Of a DNA stretch of 34,309 bases, positions 1-8,676 are shown piece by piece. Below the pieces are notes generated by a model. The model was not told the origin of the DNA and made no database searches. It saw only the letters and a list, made by a program, of their open reading frames with translations. Every line of letters starts with the position of its first letter. Position 1 is the first letter of the stretch. Source of the DNA: Aeromonas sanarellii (GTDB lineage Bacteria > Pseudomonadota > Gammaproteobacteria > Enterobacterales > Aeromonadaceae). The DNA lies in assembly GCF_000820085.1 (NCBI RefSeq), contig NZ_CDBN01000001.1, positions 1 to 34,309 of the forward strand, in the 5' to 3' direction. The position numbers and the translations under genes were made by a program.

Positions 1-1632
1 CTCCCGCGCCGCATCCTCCCCCACGGCCTCCCCCGCTATCCTGGTCAGGCGTCCGCGCACCATGGGATAGAAGTCCGAGGTGATGGCGCCGGCCCGCTGC
101 AGGTCGGCCAGAATGCCGTCGCGCTCCTCATCGGCCACGTTGACCAGGAAGCGGTTCGGAGCATCGGCGGGCAGGCGGGCGGAGAAGTCCTCGAGCAGAT
201 CGACCCGCGCCGCCCACAGCAGCCCGAACAGCATGAGCGCCAGGGCGAAGCCTGCCAGCTGGAACAGGCCGCTGCCACGCTCCCGGGAGAGGTGGCTGAT
301 GGCGAGCCGCAGGGCATGAGGCCCCTTGAGCCGGCTGCCGAGACGCAGCAGCCCGGAGGCGAGCAGCGCCAGCAGCAGCATCAACACCCCCATGCCGCCG
401 ATGAGGCCGAGCGCCAGCCGGACGTCCGCGGTGAAGCCCCACACCAGCGCGAACAGGCCGATCAGGCCCACCGGCACCGTCAGCCAGGGAGGGATCCCGG
501 CCTCCAGCTCACGGCGCAGCACCCGCAGCGGCGGCACCTTGAGCAGGCGAAGGAAGGGCACGAACGCCAGCAGCAGGGTGATGAAGAAGGCGACCGCGAT
601 CCCCAGGGCGAACGGCCGCCAGGAGGGAGGCGGCAGATCCGCCGGCAGCAGGTCCCCCAGCAGTTGCAGCGTCAGCCACTGCATGGCGCTCCCCGCCACC
701 AGGCCCATGATCGCCCCCGCCAGGGTGAGGGAGAACAGCAGGGTGCCCATCAGCTGCCAGAGGGTGCGCCGCGACGCGCCGAGCGTCTTGAGCAGTGCCA
801 CCATGTTGGTCTGGCGCTCGGCGAAATGGCGCACCGCTATGCCCATGGCCAGCGCCCCCAGCAGCACGCCGGCGAGGGACGCCAGGCGGAAGAATCGCTC
901 GGCATTGGCCAGGGGCTTGCCGACCTGGGAGCCCTCGTCGTCCGGCTTGATCAGCTTCTGCCCGGCGGTCAGTTTGGGGCCGAGCCAGGCCTCATAGCGG
1001 GCGATCCCCTCCCGGGAGCCCTTGATGAGGTAGCGCCACTGCTGACGGCTGCCCGGCAGGAGGGCGCCGGTCGCCTCCACATCGGCGCTGTGGATCAGGG
1101 CCCGCGGCGCCATCTGGAAGGGGCTGAAGCCCTGATCCGGCTCCTGGCCCAGCTCGCCGGCCACCCTCAGCCGGGTGTTGCCGACCTCCAGCTCGTCCCC
1201 CACCTTGGCGCCGAGCAGCAGCATCACCCGGGCGGAGAGCCAGATCTCGCCGGGGACAGGGGCGCGCTGGGGATTAAGCTCCAGCTTGCCGTAGAAGGGG
1301 AAGTCCCCCGGCACGGCGCGGATGGAGGCCAGTTGCAGGCCGTCGCCGTGAAACAGCATGCTGTTGAAGCTGACCGTGGTCTGCACGGCCAATCCCTCCT
1401 GACTCGCCCGCGCCAGCCAGTCGGCAGGCGCCGGTGTGGCGGAGCGCAGCACCCGATCCGCCCCGATGAAGTCGCGCCCCGACGCCTTGAGCCCCGCATC
1501 CAGCCGGTCCGCCACCAGGGCCACGCTCAGCACGCAGGCCACGCTCAGCGCCAGCGCCAGCACAAACCAGCGCAGCTCGCCGCTGAACCCTTCCCGACGC
1601 AGCAATTGCAATCCCAGTCGCCACTGACTCAT
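1..1632 (-). CDS. ybbP: YbbP-type ABC transporter permease (5' part, runs off the window)
   Basis: This is the first 544 codons of an inner-membrane permease; the 3' end lies beyond the left edge. E. coli YbbP has about 800 residues, so roughly a third is missing here. Seen: an N-terminal membrane anchor (residues about 15-40, rich in Leu/Val/Ala), a large periplasmic MacB-like region (about 45-235), then an FtsX-type core with hydrophobic segments near 245-265, 290-320, 340-365, 400-445 and 475-495. The ATG overlaps the ybbA stop codon as ATGA, which indicates translational coupling. Family knowledge: YbbP pairs with the ATPase YbbA next to tesA. The complex is usually grouped with MacB/LolCDE-type mechanotransmission ABC systems, possibly acting on lipids or envelope components. 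The substrate cannot be read from the sequence. Confidence 0.9.
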   Translation of the reverse strand, partial: MSQWRLGLQLLRREGFSGELRWFVLALALSVACVLSVALVADRLDAGLKASGRDFIGADRVLRSATPAPADWLARASQEGLAVQTTVSFNSMLFHGDGLQLASIRAVPGDFPFYGKLELNPQRAPVPGEIWLSARVMLLLGAKVGDELEVGNTRLRVAGELGQEPDQGFSPFQMAPRALIHSADVEATGALLPGSRQQWRYLIKGSREGIARYEAWLGPKLTAGQKLIKPDDEGSQVGKPLANAERFFRLASLAGVLLGALAMGIAVRHFAERQTNMVALLKTLGASRRTLWQLMGTLLFSLTLAGAIMGLVAGSAMQWLTLQLLGDLLPADLPPPSWRPFALGIAVAFFITLLLAFVPFLRLLKVPPLRVLRRELEAGIPPWLTVPVGLIGLFALVWGFTADVRLALGLIGGMGVLMLLLALLASGLLRLGSRLKGPHALRLAISHLSRERGSGLFQLAGFALALMLFGLLWAARVDLLEDFSARLPADAPNRFLVNVADEERDGILADLQRAGAITSDFYPMVRGRLTRIAGEAVGEDAARE

Positions 1633-2345
1633 GACAACTCCCCGACCCGGGCGGCCACCACGGCGCCGGAGTCCGACTGCAGCCGCCCTGCCGCCATCAC
1701 CAGTTGCCGCTGGCAGCGCTTTGCCAGCTCATGGTCGTGGGTCACCACCACCAGCGTGGTGTTGTGCTCGCGGTTCAGGCGAAACAGCAGCTCGATCACC
1801 GTCTCCCCCGTCTTGCTGTCGAGGTTGCCGGTGGGCTCGTCCGCCAACAGCAGGCTGGGGCGGGTCATGAAGGCCCTGGCGATGGCGACCCGCTGCTGCT
1901 CCCCGCCGGAGAGGCGTGGCGGCAGGTGGTGCAGCCGCTCGGCCAGCCCGACCTGGGCAAGCAGCGCGCGGGCACGGGGCTCGCTGTCGGTCTCGCCGCG
2001 CAGCTCCGCCGGCAGCATGACGTTCTCCAGGGCGCTCAGGGTGGGCAGCAGCAGGAAGGACTGGAACACGAAGCCCACCTGATCGGCGCGCAGTCTGGCG
2101 CGCCCCTCCTCGTCCAGCCGGGTCAGGGACTGACCGAGGATCTCGATCTCGCCGCAGCTCGGCAGGTCGAGGCCGGCCAGCAGGCCGAGCAGGGTGGACT
2201 TGCCGGAACCGGACGCGCCGACCAGCGCCAGTGTCTCGCCGGTATTGACTTGCAGATCGATCCCTTCAAGGATGGTGAGACTTTCCTGGCCGAGGCGAAC
2301 GGTTTTGCCGAGCCCCCTGACGGTGATAATGGGCGTTGAACTCAT
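1629..2345 (-). CDS. ybbA: YbbA ABC transporter ATP-binding subunit
   Basis: A 238-residue ATPase of the LolD/MacB class, the cytoplasmic motor for the permease encoded just downstream. Seen: Walker A GASGSGKST at residues 43-51, the ABC signature LSGGEQQRVAIARA, Walker B LLLADEPTGNLD and the switch histidine in VVTHDHE. The open frame continues upstream of 2345, but that extension is antisense to tesA and not protein-like. The start MSSTPIITV is the natural one for the family. The stop overlaps the permease start by four bases. The gene is divergent from tesA with about 57 bp between starts, the same arrangement as tesA/ybbA/ybbP in E. coli. This supports both the name and co-expression with ybbP. 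Confidence 0.93.
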   Translation of the reverse strand: MSSTPIITVRGLGKTVRLGQESLTILEGIDLQVNTGETLALVGASGSGKSTLLGLLAGLDLPSCGEIEILGQSLTRLDEEGRARLRADQVGFVFQSFLLLPTLSALENVMLPAELRGETDSEPRARALLAQVGLAERLHHLPPRLSGGEQQRVAIARAFMTRPSLLLADEPTGNLDSKTGETVIELLFRLNREHNTTLVVVTHDHELAKRCQRQLVMAAGRLQSDSGAVVAARVGELS

Positions 2346-2402
2346 CTTGGGTTTCCTGTTTGCCTGAACCTGTAATGACAATAGATCTTGGGAGTTGAAT
2401 GC

Positions 2403-3011
2403 ATGATGCGTCTCTTGTTTGCCGTGAGCTGCCTGTGGTGCTGGGCAGCCTCTGTCCAGGCCCAGACCCTGCTGGTGCTGGGCGACAGCCTGAGCGCCGG
2501 CTATCAGATGAAGGCCGAACAGAGCTGGCCTGCCCTGCTCAATGAAAAATGGCAGCAGCAGGGCGGGGAACACAGGCTCATCAACGCCAGCATCAGCGGT
2601 GAAACCACCCAGGGCGGGCTCGCCCGCCTGCCAGCCCTGCTCGAGACCCACAAGCCGGACTGGGTGCTGATCGAACTCGGCGGCAACGACGGCCTGCGCG
2701 GGTTTTCCCCCGCCATCACCCGGGCCAACCTCACCAAGATGGTGGCGCTGGCCAAGGCGAGCCAGGCGAAGACGGTGCTGACCCAGATCCAGCTGCCCCG
2801 CAACTATGGCGCACGCTATCTGCAACAGTTCGAGCAGATCTTCCCTGAGCTGGCGCAGGCCAACGACCTGCCGCTGATGCCCTTCTTTCTGGATGATATT
2901 GTGCTGCGCCCTGAACTCATGATGAACGATGGGCTTCACCCGACGGCGGCCGCCCAGCCCCAGATCCGCGACAAGGTCGCCCGCTTCATCGAGCCCCTGC
3001 TGACCCAGTAG
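2403..3011 (+). CDS. tesA: Multifunctional acyl-CoA thioesterase I / protease I / lysophospholipase L1
   Basis: A periplasmic SGNH hydrolase of 202 residues that hydrolyses acyl thioesters, lysophospholipids and some esters. Seen: a signal peptide ending in a VQA-Q type cleavage site near residue 20, the nucleophile block GDSLSAGY with Ser29, the GGND block (oxyanion Gly/Asn) and the catalytic DGLHPT block near the C-terminus. The ATG at 2403 is chosen because GGGAG (2390-2394) sits 8 bases upstream. The adjacent ATG at 2406 is also possible, and an in-frame TTG at 2388 lacks a better ribosome site. The gene lies divergent to ybbAP, a conserved neighbourhood. A GC-rich hairpin follows it. Confidence 0.95.
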   Translation: MMRLLFAVSCLWCWAASVQAQTLLVLGDSLSAGYQMKAEQSWPALLNEKWQQQGGEHRLINASISGETTQGGLARLPALLETHKPDWVLIELGGNDGLRGFSPAITRANLTKMVALAKASQAKTVLTQIQLPRNYGARYLQQFEQIFPELAQANDLPLMPFFLDDIVLRPELMMNDGLHPTAAAQPQIRDKVARFIEPLLTQ

Positions 3012-3020
3012 CCCAACGCA

Positions 3021-3044
3021 AAGCCCCCGCCAGGGCGGGGGCTT
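3021..3044. terminator. GC-rich hairpin between convergent tesA and cheV
   Basis: An eleven-base inverted repeat (AAGCCCCCGCC with its complement) lies between the two convergent genes. T runs are short on both sides (TTA on plus, TTTG on minus), so it may stop both transcripts only partially. Confidence 0.65.
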
Positions 3045-3076
3045 AGTGCTCGTCGGTTGCCGATCAGGGCCCAGGC

Positions 3077-4021
3077 TCAGCGCCCCAGGATCTGCCGCAT
3101 CCGCTCCTGTACCACGTCCACCAGCAGATCGGGCTGGAACTTGGAGATAAAGCGGTTGCATCCCACCTTCTTGACCATGGCCTCGTTGAAGTTGCCGCTC
3201 AGGGAAGTGTTGAGGGTGATGAAGAGATCGGACATGCGCGGATCGCTGCGCACCTCGTGGGTGAGCCGGTAGCCATCCATCTCCGGCATCTCGGCATCCG
3301 TGATCATCAGCATGATCTCGTCGGTCACCTTCCTGCCCCCGTCGCACCACCCCTTGAGCAGCTTGAGCGCCTGCAGACCATCCTGGCACTCGATCACCTC
3401 GAGTCCGAGCTGGGCGAGCGTCTCGCGCACCTGGTTGCGCGCCGTGCTGGAGTCGTCGACGATGAGCACTCTGCGCCCCTGCATCTGGGGCAGGATCTCC
3501 TCGTCCAGCACCTCGGCCGAGATGCGCACGTCATAGGTGATGATCTCGGCCAGCACCTTCTCCACGTCGATGATCTCGACGATCTGGTCGACGCCCCCCT
3601 CCGGGACGCGGGTGATGGCGGTCAGGTAGTTGGAGCGGCCCGCCGAACGGGGGGGCGGCAGTATGTCCTTCCAGGTCATGTTGACGATGTGCGCGACCTG
3701 TCCCACCAGGAATCCCTGAATGGTGCGGTTGTACTCGGTGATGATGAGGTTGGACTCATGGTCGATGGCCATGGGGCGCATGCCGATGGCCCCGCGCAGG
3801 TTGATGACGGGGATGGAAACGCCGCGGATGTTCGCCACGCCGCTGATGTTGTGATGGGCGCCCGGCATCTTGTTGAGGTGGGGCAGCTTGACCACCTCCC
3901 GCACCTTGAAGACGTTGATCGCAAAGAGTTGCTGGCCCCCCAAACGGAACATCAACAGCTCCAGGCGATTCTCCCCCACCAGCTGGGTACGTTGATCCAC
4001 TGAATCCAATATGCTCGCCAT
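3077..4021 (-). CDS. cheV: Chemotaxis coupling protein CheV (CheW domain plus receiver domain)
   Basis: A cytoplasmic chemotaxis adaptor of 314 residues. It couples receptors to CheA through its CheW half, and its activity is tuned by phosphorylation of its receiver half. Seen: a CheW-like domain at about residues 15-165 (ELLMFRLGGQQLFAINVFKV, then NIRGVSIPVINLRGAIG), and a CheY-like receiver at about 182-310. The receiver has the acidic pair Asp189/Asp190 (VLIVDDSS), phosphoacceptor Asp242 in MITDAEMPEMDGY, the Thr of LNTSLSG and the lysine of ISKFQP. All phosphotransfer residues are present. It is a lone gene, convergent with tesA, with no che operon nearby, as is common for dispersed cheV copies in Vibrio and Aeromonas relatives. 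Confidence 0.94.
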   Translation of the reverse strand: MASILDSVDQRTQLVGENRLELLMFRLGGQQLFAINVFKVREVVKLPHLNKMPGAHHNISGVANIRGVSIPVINLRGAIGMRPMAIDHESNLIITEYNRTIQGFLVGQVAHIVNMTWKDILPPPRSAGRSNYLTAITRVPEGGVDQIVEIIDVEKVLAEIITYDVRISAEVLDEEILPQMQGRRVLIVDDSSTARNQVRETLAQLGLEVIECQDGLQALKLLKGWCDGGRKVTDEIMLMITDAEMPEMDGYRLTHEVRSDPRMSDLFITLNTSLSGNFNEAMVKKVGCNRFISKFQPDLLVDVVQERMRQILGR

Positions 4022-4363
4022 ATAAAGCCCTTACGTCCGTTTCCCGAGTGCCGCCCCCAAAGGGTTGCAAGATGCCAACCAGACTCGCCCTCCCCTGCCT
4101 GGGCGACGCGAGTCCCTATAGAAATAATGAAAAGGGTCGAGGAAAGATAGGCTCTTGACCACGGGGCGTGATCCTCGCCCCATCGCCGCCTCCGTCACAG
4201 GACCATACGGCGGCCCTGCGCCCTACCACAAGGGTATCGACCAGCAAGGAAGAATGCTGAACCCCGGATCCACCCCGCGACCCCTTGCTCCCAATAAAAC
4301 CCATAAAAAAACCGGCCGCAATGCGGCCGGTCAACAATATACAGCAGGCAGTCAGGGAATGAC
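4022..4363. other. Intergenic region upstream of cheV and downstream of the porin
   Basis: About 340 bases without a convincing gene. The cheV side should hold its promoter; an AT-rich TTTCTATAG patch on the minus strand near 4116-4132 could be part of one. The other end holds the porin terminator. The short open frames here are not protein-like. Confidence 0.5.
4304..4331 (-). terminator. Intrinsic terminator of the porin gene
   Basis: The hairpin ACCGGCCGC-AAT-GCGGCCGGT is followed on the minus strand by seven T residues (A run 4304-4310). It lies 32 bases after the porin stop codon. Confidence 0.9.
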
Positions 4364-5434
4364 TTAGAAGTGGTACTGCATGGCCACGCCAACGACGTCG
4401 TCGGTGTTCTGGCCAAACTTGTTGTAACCGTCGGACCCTTCGCTGCTCAGCAGGTTGGCCTTGTAGTCAACGTAGATGTCGAAGTTCTCGTTGATGTTGT
4501 ACCAGGCACCGATGGAGACGTACTCGGTCAGGGTGTCATCCAGGTTCTGGTCGGAATCTTTCACGTCCAGGCGGTTATACGCCAGGGACGGCTTCCACTG
4601 ACCCCAGGTGTACTGCACCACGGCTTCGTAGCCGTTGCTCTCGGAGGCATAGCCGTCGTTGCCGGCCTGGTTCACGTAGACGTGGTTTTCACCGTAGGCA
4701 TAGGTCGCGGCGGCGTACAGGTTGTTGGCGTTGTACTTGATGCCGACGGCGGTCAGCTTGGCGTCTTCGCTGCCACCGAAGTTGGTGTTGGCAGCCTGAT
4801 CGGCCGTCTTGCCAGCCTGGTTATAGGCCAGACCCAGGCTGATGCCCATGTCGAAGTTGTAGTTGGCGGACAGGGCGTAACCCTCTTCGGAGCCCCGGGT
4901 CCAGCTGGAATCGCTCTCGTTCTGCGCTTCGTTCTCACCGGTGAACTGGGCACCCAGCACCAGACCGTCGAAGGTGTAGATGTACTGGGCCAGACCGTTG
5001 GTACGGCCGGTACCGAAGACTTCGGTCCCCTTGCCCAGGCCATCACCGCCCCACTCCGGCAGGACGTCGGTGTAGTCGTTGACCGCCTTGGCAATCAGGC
5101 CGTCCTGACGACCGTAGCTGAAGGCACCGAAGCGATCGTTCTTGATGCCAACATAGGCATAACGCAGCTCATTGTCGGAGCTGTTGGTCGGTACGTTGTA
5201 CTGCACAAAACCGTTGGCGACGGTTTCGTTGTTGATGCGGGTCTCGCCAGCGATGTTCAGACGCAGGTAGCTCTGGTCGCCGCTCTCGTCGTCGTTGTCG
5301 CTGCCGTAATACATGCCTTGAACACGACCACCGATATCAAGCTTGGTACCGTCCTGGTTGTATACGGTAGAAGCCTGTGCACCACCGGCCAGCAGCAGGC
5401 TGGAGATGGCCATCGTCAATGCTGTCTTTTTCAT
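4364..5434 (-). CDS. General outer-membrane porin (OmpC/OmpF-like trimeric beta-barrel)
   Basis: A 356-residue outer-membrane porin for diffusion of small hydrophilic solutes. Seen: signal peptide MKKTALTMAISSLLLAGG ending AQA, a mature start STVYNQDGTKLDIGGRV typical of Gram-negative porins, alternating aromatic beta-strands (for example NGFVQYNV, RFGAFSYGRQDGLIAKAV), an acidic Asn/Asp-rich loop set, and the C-terminal strand ending AMQYHF with the terminal Phe needed for BAM recognition. The L3-type segment after GRQDGLIAKAV carries DYTDVLPEWGGDG. The start at 5434 is preferred over an upstream ATG at 5458 because AGAGGA lies 7 bases before it and the signal peptide begins there. Several Aeromonas porins share this layout and I cannot assign one name. 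It has its own terminator. Confidence 0.93.
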   Translation of the reverse strand: MKKTALTMAISSLLLAGGAQASTVYNQDGTKLDIGGRVQGMYYGSDNDDESGDQSYLRLNIAGETRINNETVANGFVQYNVPTNSSDNELRYAYVGIKNDRFGAFSYGRQDGLIAKAVNDYTDVLPEWGGDGLGKGTEVFGTGRTNGLAQYIYTFDGLVLGAQFTGENEAQNESDSSWTRGSEEGYALSANYNFDMGISLGLAYNQAGKTADQAANTNFGGSEDAKLTAVGIKYNANNLYAAATYAYGENHVYVNQAGNDGYASESNGYEAVVQYTWGQWKPSLAYNRLDVKDSDQNLDDTLTEYVSIGAWYNINENFDIYVDYKANLLSSEGSDGYNKFGQNTDDVVGVAMQYHF

Positions 5435-5754
5435 TGTTCGTTCCTCTGGTGTAAACACTCTCTGTCAGACCTGTGCTCGGTCGTTTATGATCGGGTCTAT
5501 GTTCCGATGGCCTAAAGTAGATCCGGAAACCTTGATGGGAACTGAAGCGGGGAACGATTAATTCCAAAAACATGGCATGAGCCGTTTGCCCACGACGCCA
5601 GGCGTCGTGACAACAATAATCAGCAGAACTTAAAACTAGCTGAATGAGGATGCACAAACAAAAAAGCTGTCATTTATTTCAATGACAGCTTGAACAGTCG
5701 ATAAAAAGGGCGGATGGACCTGCCAGGGGGCGTGTACGGTTCGTTCGGACTCGT
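5435..5754. other. Porin upstream region
   Basis: 320 bases between the porin start and the end of the CBS-domain gene. The porin leader (5435-5530) is moderately AT-rich and should hold the promoter and any OmpR-type or sRNA-target sites. I could not define exact boxes by eye. The distal part holds the CBS-gene terminator. No protein-like frame is present. Confidence 0.5.
5660..5691 (-). terminator. Intrinsic terminator of the CBS-domain gene
   Basis: Stem AAGCTGTCATT / AATGACAGCTT (5664-5674 with 5681-5691) around a six-base loop. On the minus strand the stem runs into a T run (A run 5661-5665). It lies about 64 bases after the stop at 5755. Confidence 0.88.
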
Positions 5755-6165
5755 TCAGGCTGGTTGCCAGCCGCGCATGACCTTCAACAGATCCTTCCAG
5801 CTCACTATGCCGACCAGGGCGCCATTCTCCAGCACCGGCAGGCAGGAGACGTGCTGCTGCAGCATGATGGCGGCGGCGTCTTGCAGGGATAGCTCGGGGG
5901 AGATGGTGATGGGGTGGCGGCTCATGATCTGGTGGGCCCGCCGGTTGAGGGTCTCGGTGTCCCGGTTCATCTCGGCATCCGTGTCGAGATAGGGGCTGAT
6001 GGCGCGCAGCAGATCCCGGTCCGAGATGACACCCACCAGCACCTCATCCTCCACCACCAGCAGGTGACGAAAGTGGGCCTGCTCGAAGATCTCCTTGATG
6101 ACGCTCAGCCTGTCGTCCATGGAAACGGTCGCCACCCGGGTCGTCATGATCTCTTTAATCAGCAT
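5755..6165 (-). CDS. Two-CBS-domain (Bateman module) protein
   Basis: A small soluble protein of 136 residues made almost only of two CBS motifs: about 7-60 (IMTTRVATVSMDDRLSVIKE ... VLVGVISDRDLL) and about 80-133 (IMSRHPITISPELSLQDAAA ... ALVGIVSWKDLL). Such stand-alone pairs bind adenosine nucleotides and act as energy or ligand sensors. The effector partner is unknown and no catalytic domain is attached. An AGGAGG ribosome site sits six bases before the ATG. It forms a single-gene unit with its own terminator and is divergent from yheS. Confidence 0.9.
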   Translation of the reverse strand: MLIKEIMTTRVATVSMDDRLSVIKEIFEQAHFRHLLVVEDEVLVGVISDRDLLRAISPYLDTDAEMNRDTETLNRRAHQIMSRHPITISPELSLQDAAAIMLQQHVSCLPVLENGALVGIVSWKDLLKVMRGWQPA

Positions 6166-6311
6166 GGTCAGCCTCCTGCCACCAGATGTCTCTGTTATGA
6201 CACGTTTTTCCTGCCTCAGCCATCCCTCCCGCCCTCAAGTGCAAATTTGTGTCATTTCACGTAAGATCCGCGCCAGTTTTCCTCCTTCACTCGAGCCAAG
6301 CAGACCCATCC

Positions 6312-8222
6312 ATGATAGTTGCCAGTCAAATCGAACTGATCCGCGGCGGCCGCACGCTGCTGGACAACGCGTCCGCCACCATCCACCCCGGCCACAAGGT
6401 GGGTCTGGTGGGCAAGAACGGCTGTGGCAAGTCCACCTTCTTTGCACTGGTGCGGGGCGAGCTGGCCATCGACAACGGCAGCTTCAGCCTGCCCGCCGGC
6501 TGGCAGATCGCAGGCGTCGCCCAGGAGACCCCGGCGCTGGAGTGCTCCGCCCTGGAGTACGTGATCGACGGCGACAAGGAGTTCCGCGCCCTGGAGGCCG
6601 AACTGGCCAACGCCGAGCAGGATGACAACGGTCTGCTGGTGGCCGAGCTGCACGGCAGGCTCGACACCATAGGCGCCTACAGCATTCGCGCGCGCGCAGC
6701 CGAGCTGCTGCACGGCCTGGGCTTTGGCGGCGATCAGCTCGACTCGCCGGTGAGAAGTTTCTCCGGCGGCTGGCGCATGCGCCTGAACCTGGCCCAGGCG
6801 CTGCTGTGTCGCTCCGATCTGCTGCTGCTGGATGAACCGACCAACCACCTGGATCTGGACGCCGTCATCTGGCTGGAGAAGTGGCTCAAGAGCTACCAGG
6901 GCACGCTGGTGCTGATCTCCCACGACCGCGACTTCCTCGACTCCGTGGTGAACCGCATCATCCACATCGAGAACGGCAAGCTCAACGAATACAGCGGCGG
7001 CTACTCCGACTTCGAGCTGCAGCGCGCCGAACAGCTCGCCCAGCAGCAGTCCATGTACGAGAAGCAGCAGCGGGAGATGGCCCACATGCAATCCTATGTG
7101 GACCGCTTCCGCTACAAGGCCTCCAAGGCCCGGCAGGCCCAGAGCCGCCTCAAGGCCATGGAGCGGATGGAGAAGATCCTGCCCGCCCACGCCGACTCCG
7201 AGTTCAGCTTCGAGTTTCGCGAGCCCTCGGCCCTGCCGACCCCCCTCATCGCCATGGAGAACCTCAGCGCCGGTTACGGCGATAAGGTGATTCTGGAGAA
7301 GATCAAGCTGAACCTGGTGCCGGGGTCGCGCATCGGCCTCCTGGGGCGCAACGGCGCCGGCAAGTCCACTTTTATCAAGATGCTGGCGGGCAGCAATCCG
7401 CCGCTGTCGGGCAAGCTGGAGGTGAGCGCCGGGGTCAGCATCGGCTACTTCGCCCAGCACCAGCTCGAGACCCTGCGCCTGAACGACTCCCCGCTCGATC
7501 ACCTGGTGCGCCTCGCCCCGGACAAGACCGAGCAGGAGCTTCGCAACTATCTCGGCAGCTTCGGCTTTCACGGCGACAAGGTGCTCGACAAGGTGGCCCC
7601 CTTCTCCGGCGGCGAGAAGGCGCGCCTGGTGCTGGCCCTCATCACCTGGCAGAAGCCCAACCTGCTGCTGCTGGATGAACCGACCAACCACCTGGATCTG
7701 GAGATGCGCCACGCCCTGACCATGGCGCTGCAAGGGTTCGAAGGGGCCATGGTGGTGGTCTCCCACGACAGGCACCTGCTGCGCACCACCACCGACGACT
7801 TCTACCTGGTCCACGGTGGCCGGGTCGAGCCGTTCGACGGCGATCTCGACGACTACCACAAGTGGCTCGGCGAGCAGGAGAAGGAGGCGAACGCCAAGCC
7901 GGTGGACGGCCCCGTCTCCGCCAACTCGGCGGTGGCGCGCAAGGATCAGAAGCGCCTCGAGGCCCAGTTCCGCCAGCAGACCCGGCCGCTTCGCCAGAAG
8001 CTGGAGAAGCTCGAGGCCGCCATGGAGAAGCTGCAGGGCAGGCTCGCCGACATCGAGCAGCAGCTGGCCGACCCAGCCATCTACGAGGAGGGCGCCAAGG
8101 GCAAACTCTCCGAGCTGCTCAAGTCCCAGGGCCCCCTCAAGGAGGAGCTGGAAAACGTCGAGCTGGAGTGGATGAGCCTCTCCGAGGAGCTGGAAGCCAT
8201 GGAGCAAGCCTTCTTTGCGTGA
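6312..8222 (+). CDS. yheS: ABC-F family ATPase YheS
   Basis: A 636-residue soluble protein with two ABC ATPase domains and no membrane segments, the length of E. coli YheS. ABC-F proteins bind the ribosomal E site and resolve stalled or difficult translation. Seen: first domain with GKNGCGKST, FSGGWRMRLNLAQALL and LLLLDEPTNHLDLDAV; a charged linker (about 240-310, rich in Gln/Arg/Lys, the P-site tRNA-interaction motif region); second domain with GRNGAGKST, FSGGEKARLVLALI and LLLLDEPTNHLDLEMR; and a C-terminal coiled coil (about 540-630). The start MIVASQIEL is chosen over an in-frame ATG at 6249 because it opens directly with the first ABC strand. It is followed within a few tens of bases by a TIGR02444-type gene and rlmJ, so all three may be co-transcribed. 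Confidence 0.94.
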   Translation: MIVASQIELIRGGRTLLDNASATIHPGHKVGLVGKNGCGKSTFFALVRGELAIDNGSFSLPAGWQIAGVAQETPALECSALEYVIDGDKEFRALEAELANAEQDDNGLLVAELHGRLDTIGAYSIRARAAELLHGLGFGGDQLDSPVRSFSGGWRMRLNLAQALLCRSDLLLLDEPTNHLDLDAVIWLEKWLKSYQGTLVLISHDRDFLDSVVNRIIHIENGKLNEYSGGYSDFELQRAEQLAQQQSMYEKQQREMAHMQSYVDRFRYKASKARQAQSRLKAMERMEKILPAHADSEFSFEFREPSALPTPLIAMENLSAGYGDKVILEKIKLNLVPGSRIGLLGRNGAGKSTFIKMLAGSNPPLSGKLEVSAGVSIGYFAQHQLETLRLNDSPLDHLVRLAPDKTEQELRNYLGSFGFHGDKVLDKVAPFSGGEKARLVLALITWQKPNLLLLDEPTNHLDLEMRHALTMALQGFEGAMVVVSHDRHLLRTTTDDFYLVHGGRVEPFDGDLDDYHKWLGEQEKEANAKPVDGPVSANSAVARKDQKRLEAQFRQQTRPLRQKLEKLEAAMEKLQGRLADIEQQLADPAIYEEGAKGKLSELLKSQGPLKEELENVELEWMSLSEELEAMEQAFFA

Positions 8223-8247
8223 CACACAGCGGATGGAAGGCACCCGA

Positions 8248-8676
8248 GTGCAGGCCCACGAGCTGCCCAGCCCGCCCGACTTCTGGGCGTGGAGCACTGG
8301 GGCCTATGGCCAGCGCAGTCAGGACTGGCTCCATGTCCAGACGCTCGGGGGCAACGTCAACCTGGCCCTGCTGCTGCACCACCTGGATCTGCTCTGCATC
8401 CCGGTCGACCTCACGGACTTGCAACCGGCCCTGGTGCAGACTGAGGCGGTGCTGATCCCCTGGCGCACCCTGCGCCAGCAGGCCAAGGCCAGGCTGGCCG
8501 ACGACGAGTACCAGACCATGCTGGCCCACGAACTGGAGCTGGAGCGGCTGCAACAGGGAGTCCTGCTGCAGACCCTGCGCGCCCTCACCCTGTTTCGCGG
8601 CGACAGCCACAACCTGTCGAACTATCTATCGTTACTGGGAGCCCAGCAGGGCCCCCTCAGAGATCTCATATGCTGA
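8248..8676 (+). CDS. TIGR02444 (DUF2390) family protein of unknown function
   Basis: A soluble, mostly alpha-helical protein of 142 residues. I recognise the family by its opening PPDFWAWSTGAYGQ, the following LGGNVNLALLLHHLDLL and the mid-protein VLIPWRTLRQQAK. No catalytic motif is known to me. Start choice: GTG 8248 has GGAAGG seven bases upstream (8235-8240) and begins just before the conserved block. ATG 8233 and TTG 8215 are in frame but lack a ribosome site. It sits 25 bases after yheS, and its last seven bases overlap the rlmJ start, suggesting translational coupling to rlmJ. By context it may relate to ribosome function, but this is inference. Confidence 0.82.
   Translation: MQAHELPSPPDFWAWSTGAYGQRSQDWLHVQTLGGNVNLALLLHHLDLLCIPVDLTDLQPALVQTEAVLIPWRTLRQQAKARLADDEYQTMLAHELELERLQQGVLLQTLRALTLFRGDSHNLSNYLSLLGAQQGPLRDLIC

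Noticed and set aside
292..2082. Long plus-strand open frame opposite ybbP and ybbA
   Set aside because: It is Gln/Arg/Pro-rich and low in complexity, a typical GC-rich shadow; the minus strand encodes clear ABC transporter motifs.
3077..3130. Apparent loss of the Lys-Pro receiver motif in CheV (SKFQP)
   Set aside because: The lysine is present, and KFxP is, to my knowledge, normal for CheV receivers.
4040..4075. Possible sigma-54 promoter upstream of cheV (TGGCATCTTGCA on the minus strand)
   Set aside because: The GG and GC elements are only six bases apart; sigma-54 promoters need ten.
6252..8297. Long minus-strand open frame opposite yheS
   Set aside because: No domain character (Leu/Gln/Gly/Val-rich), and the plus strand carries two complete ABC ATPase domains.
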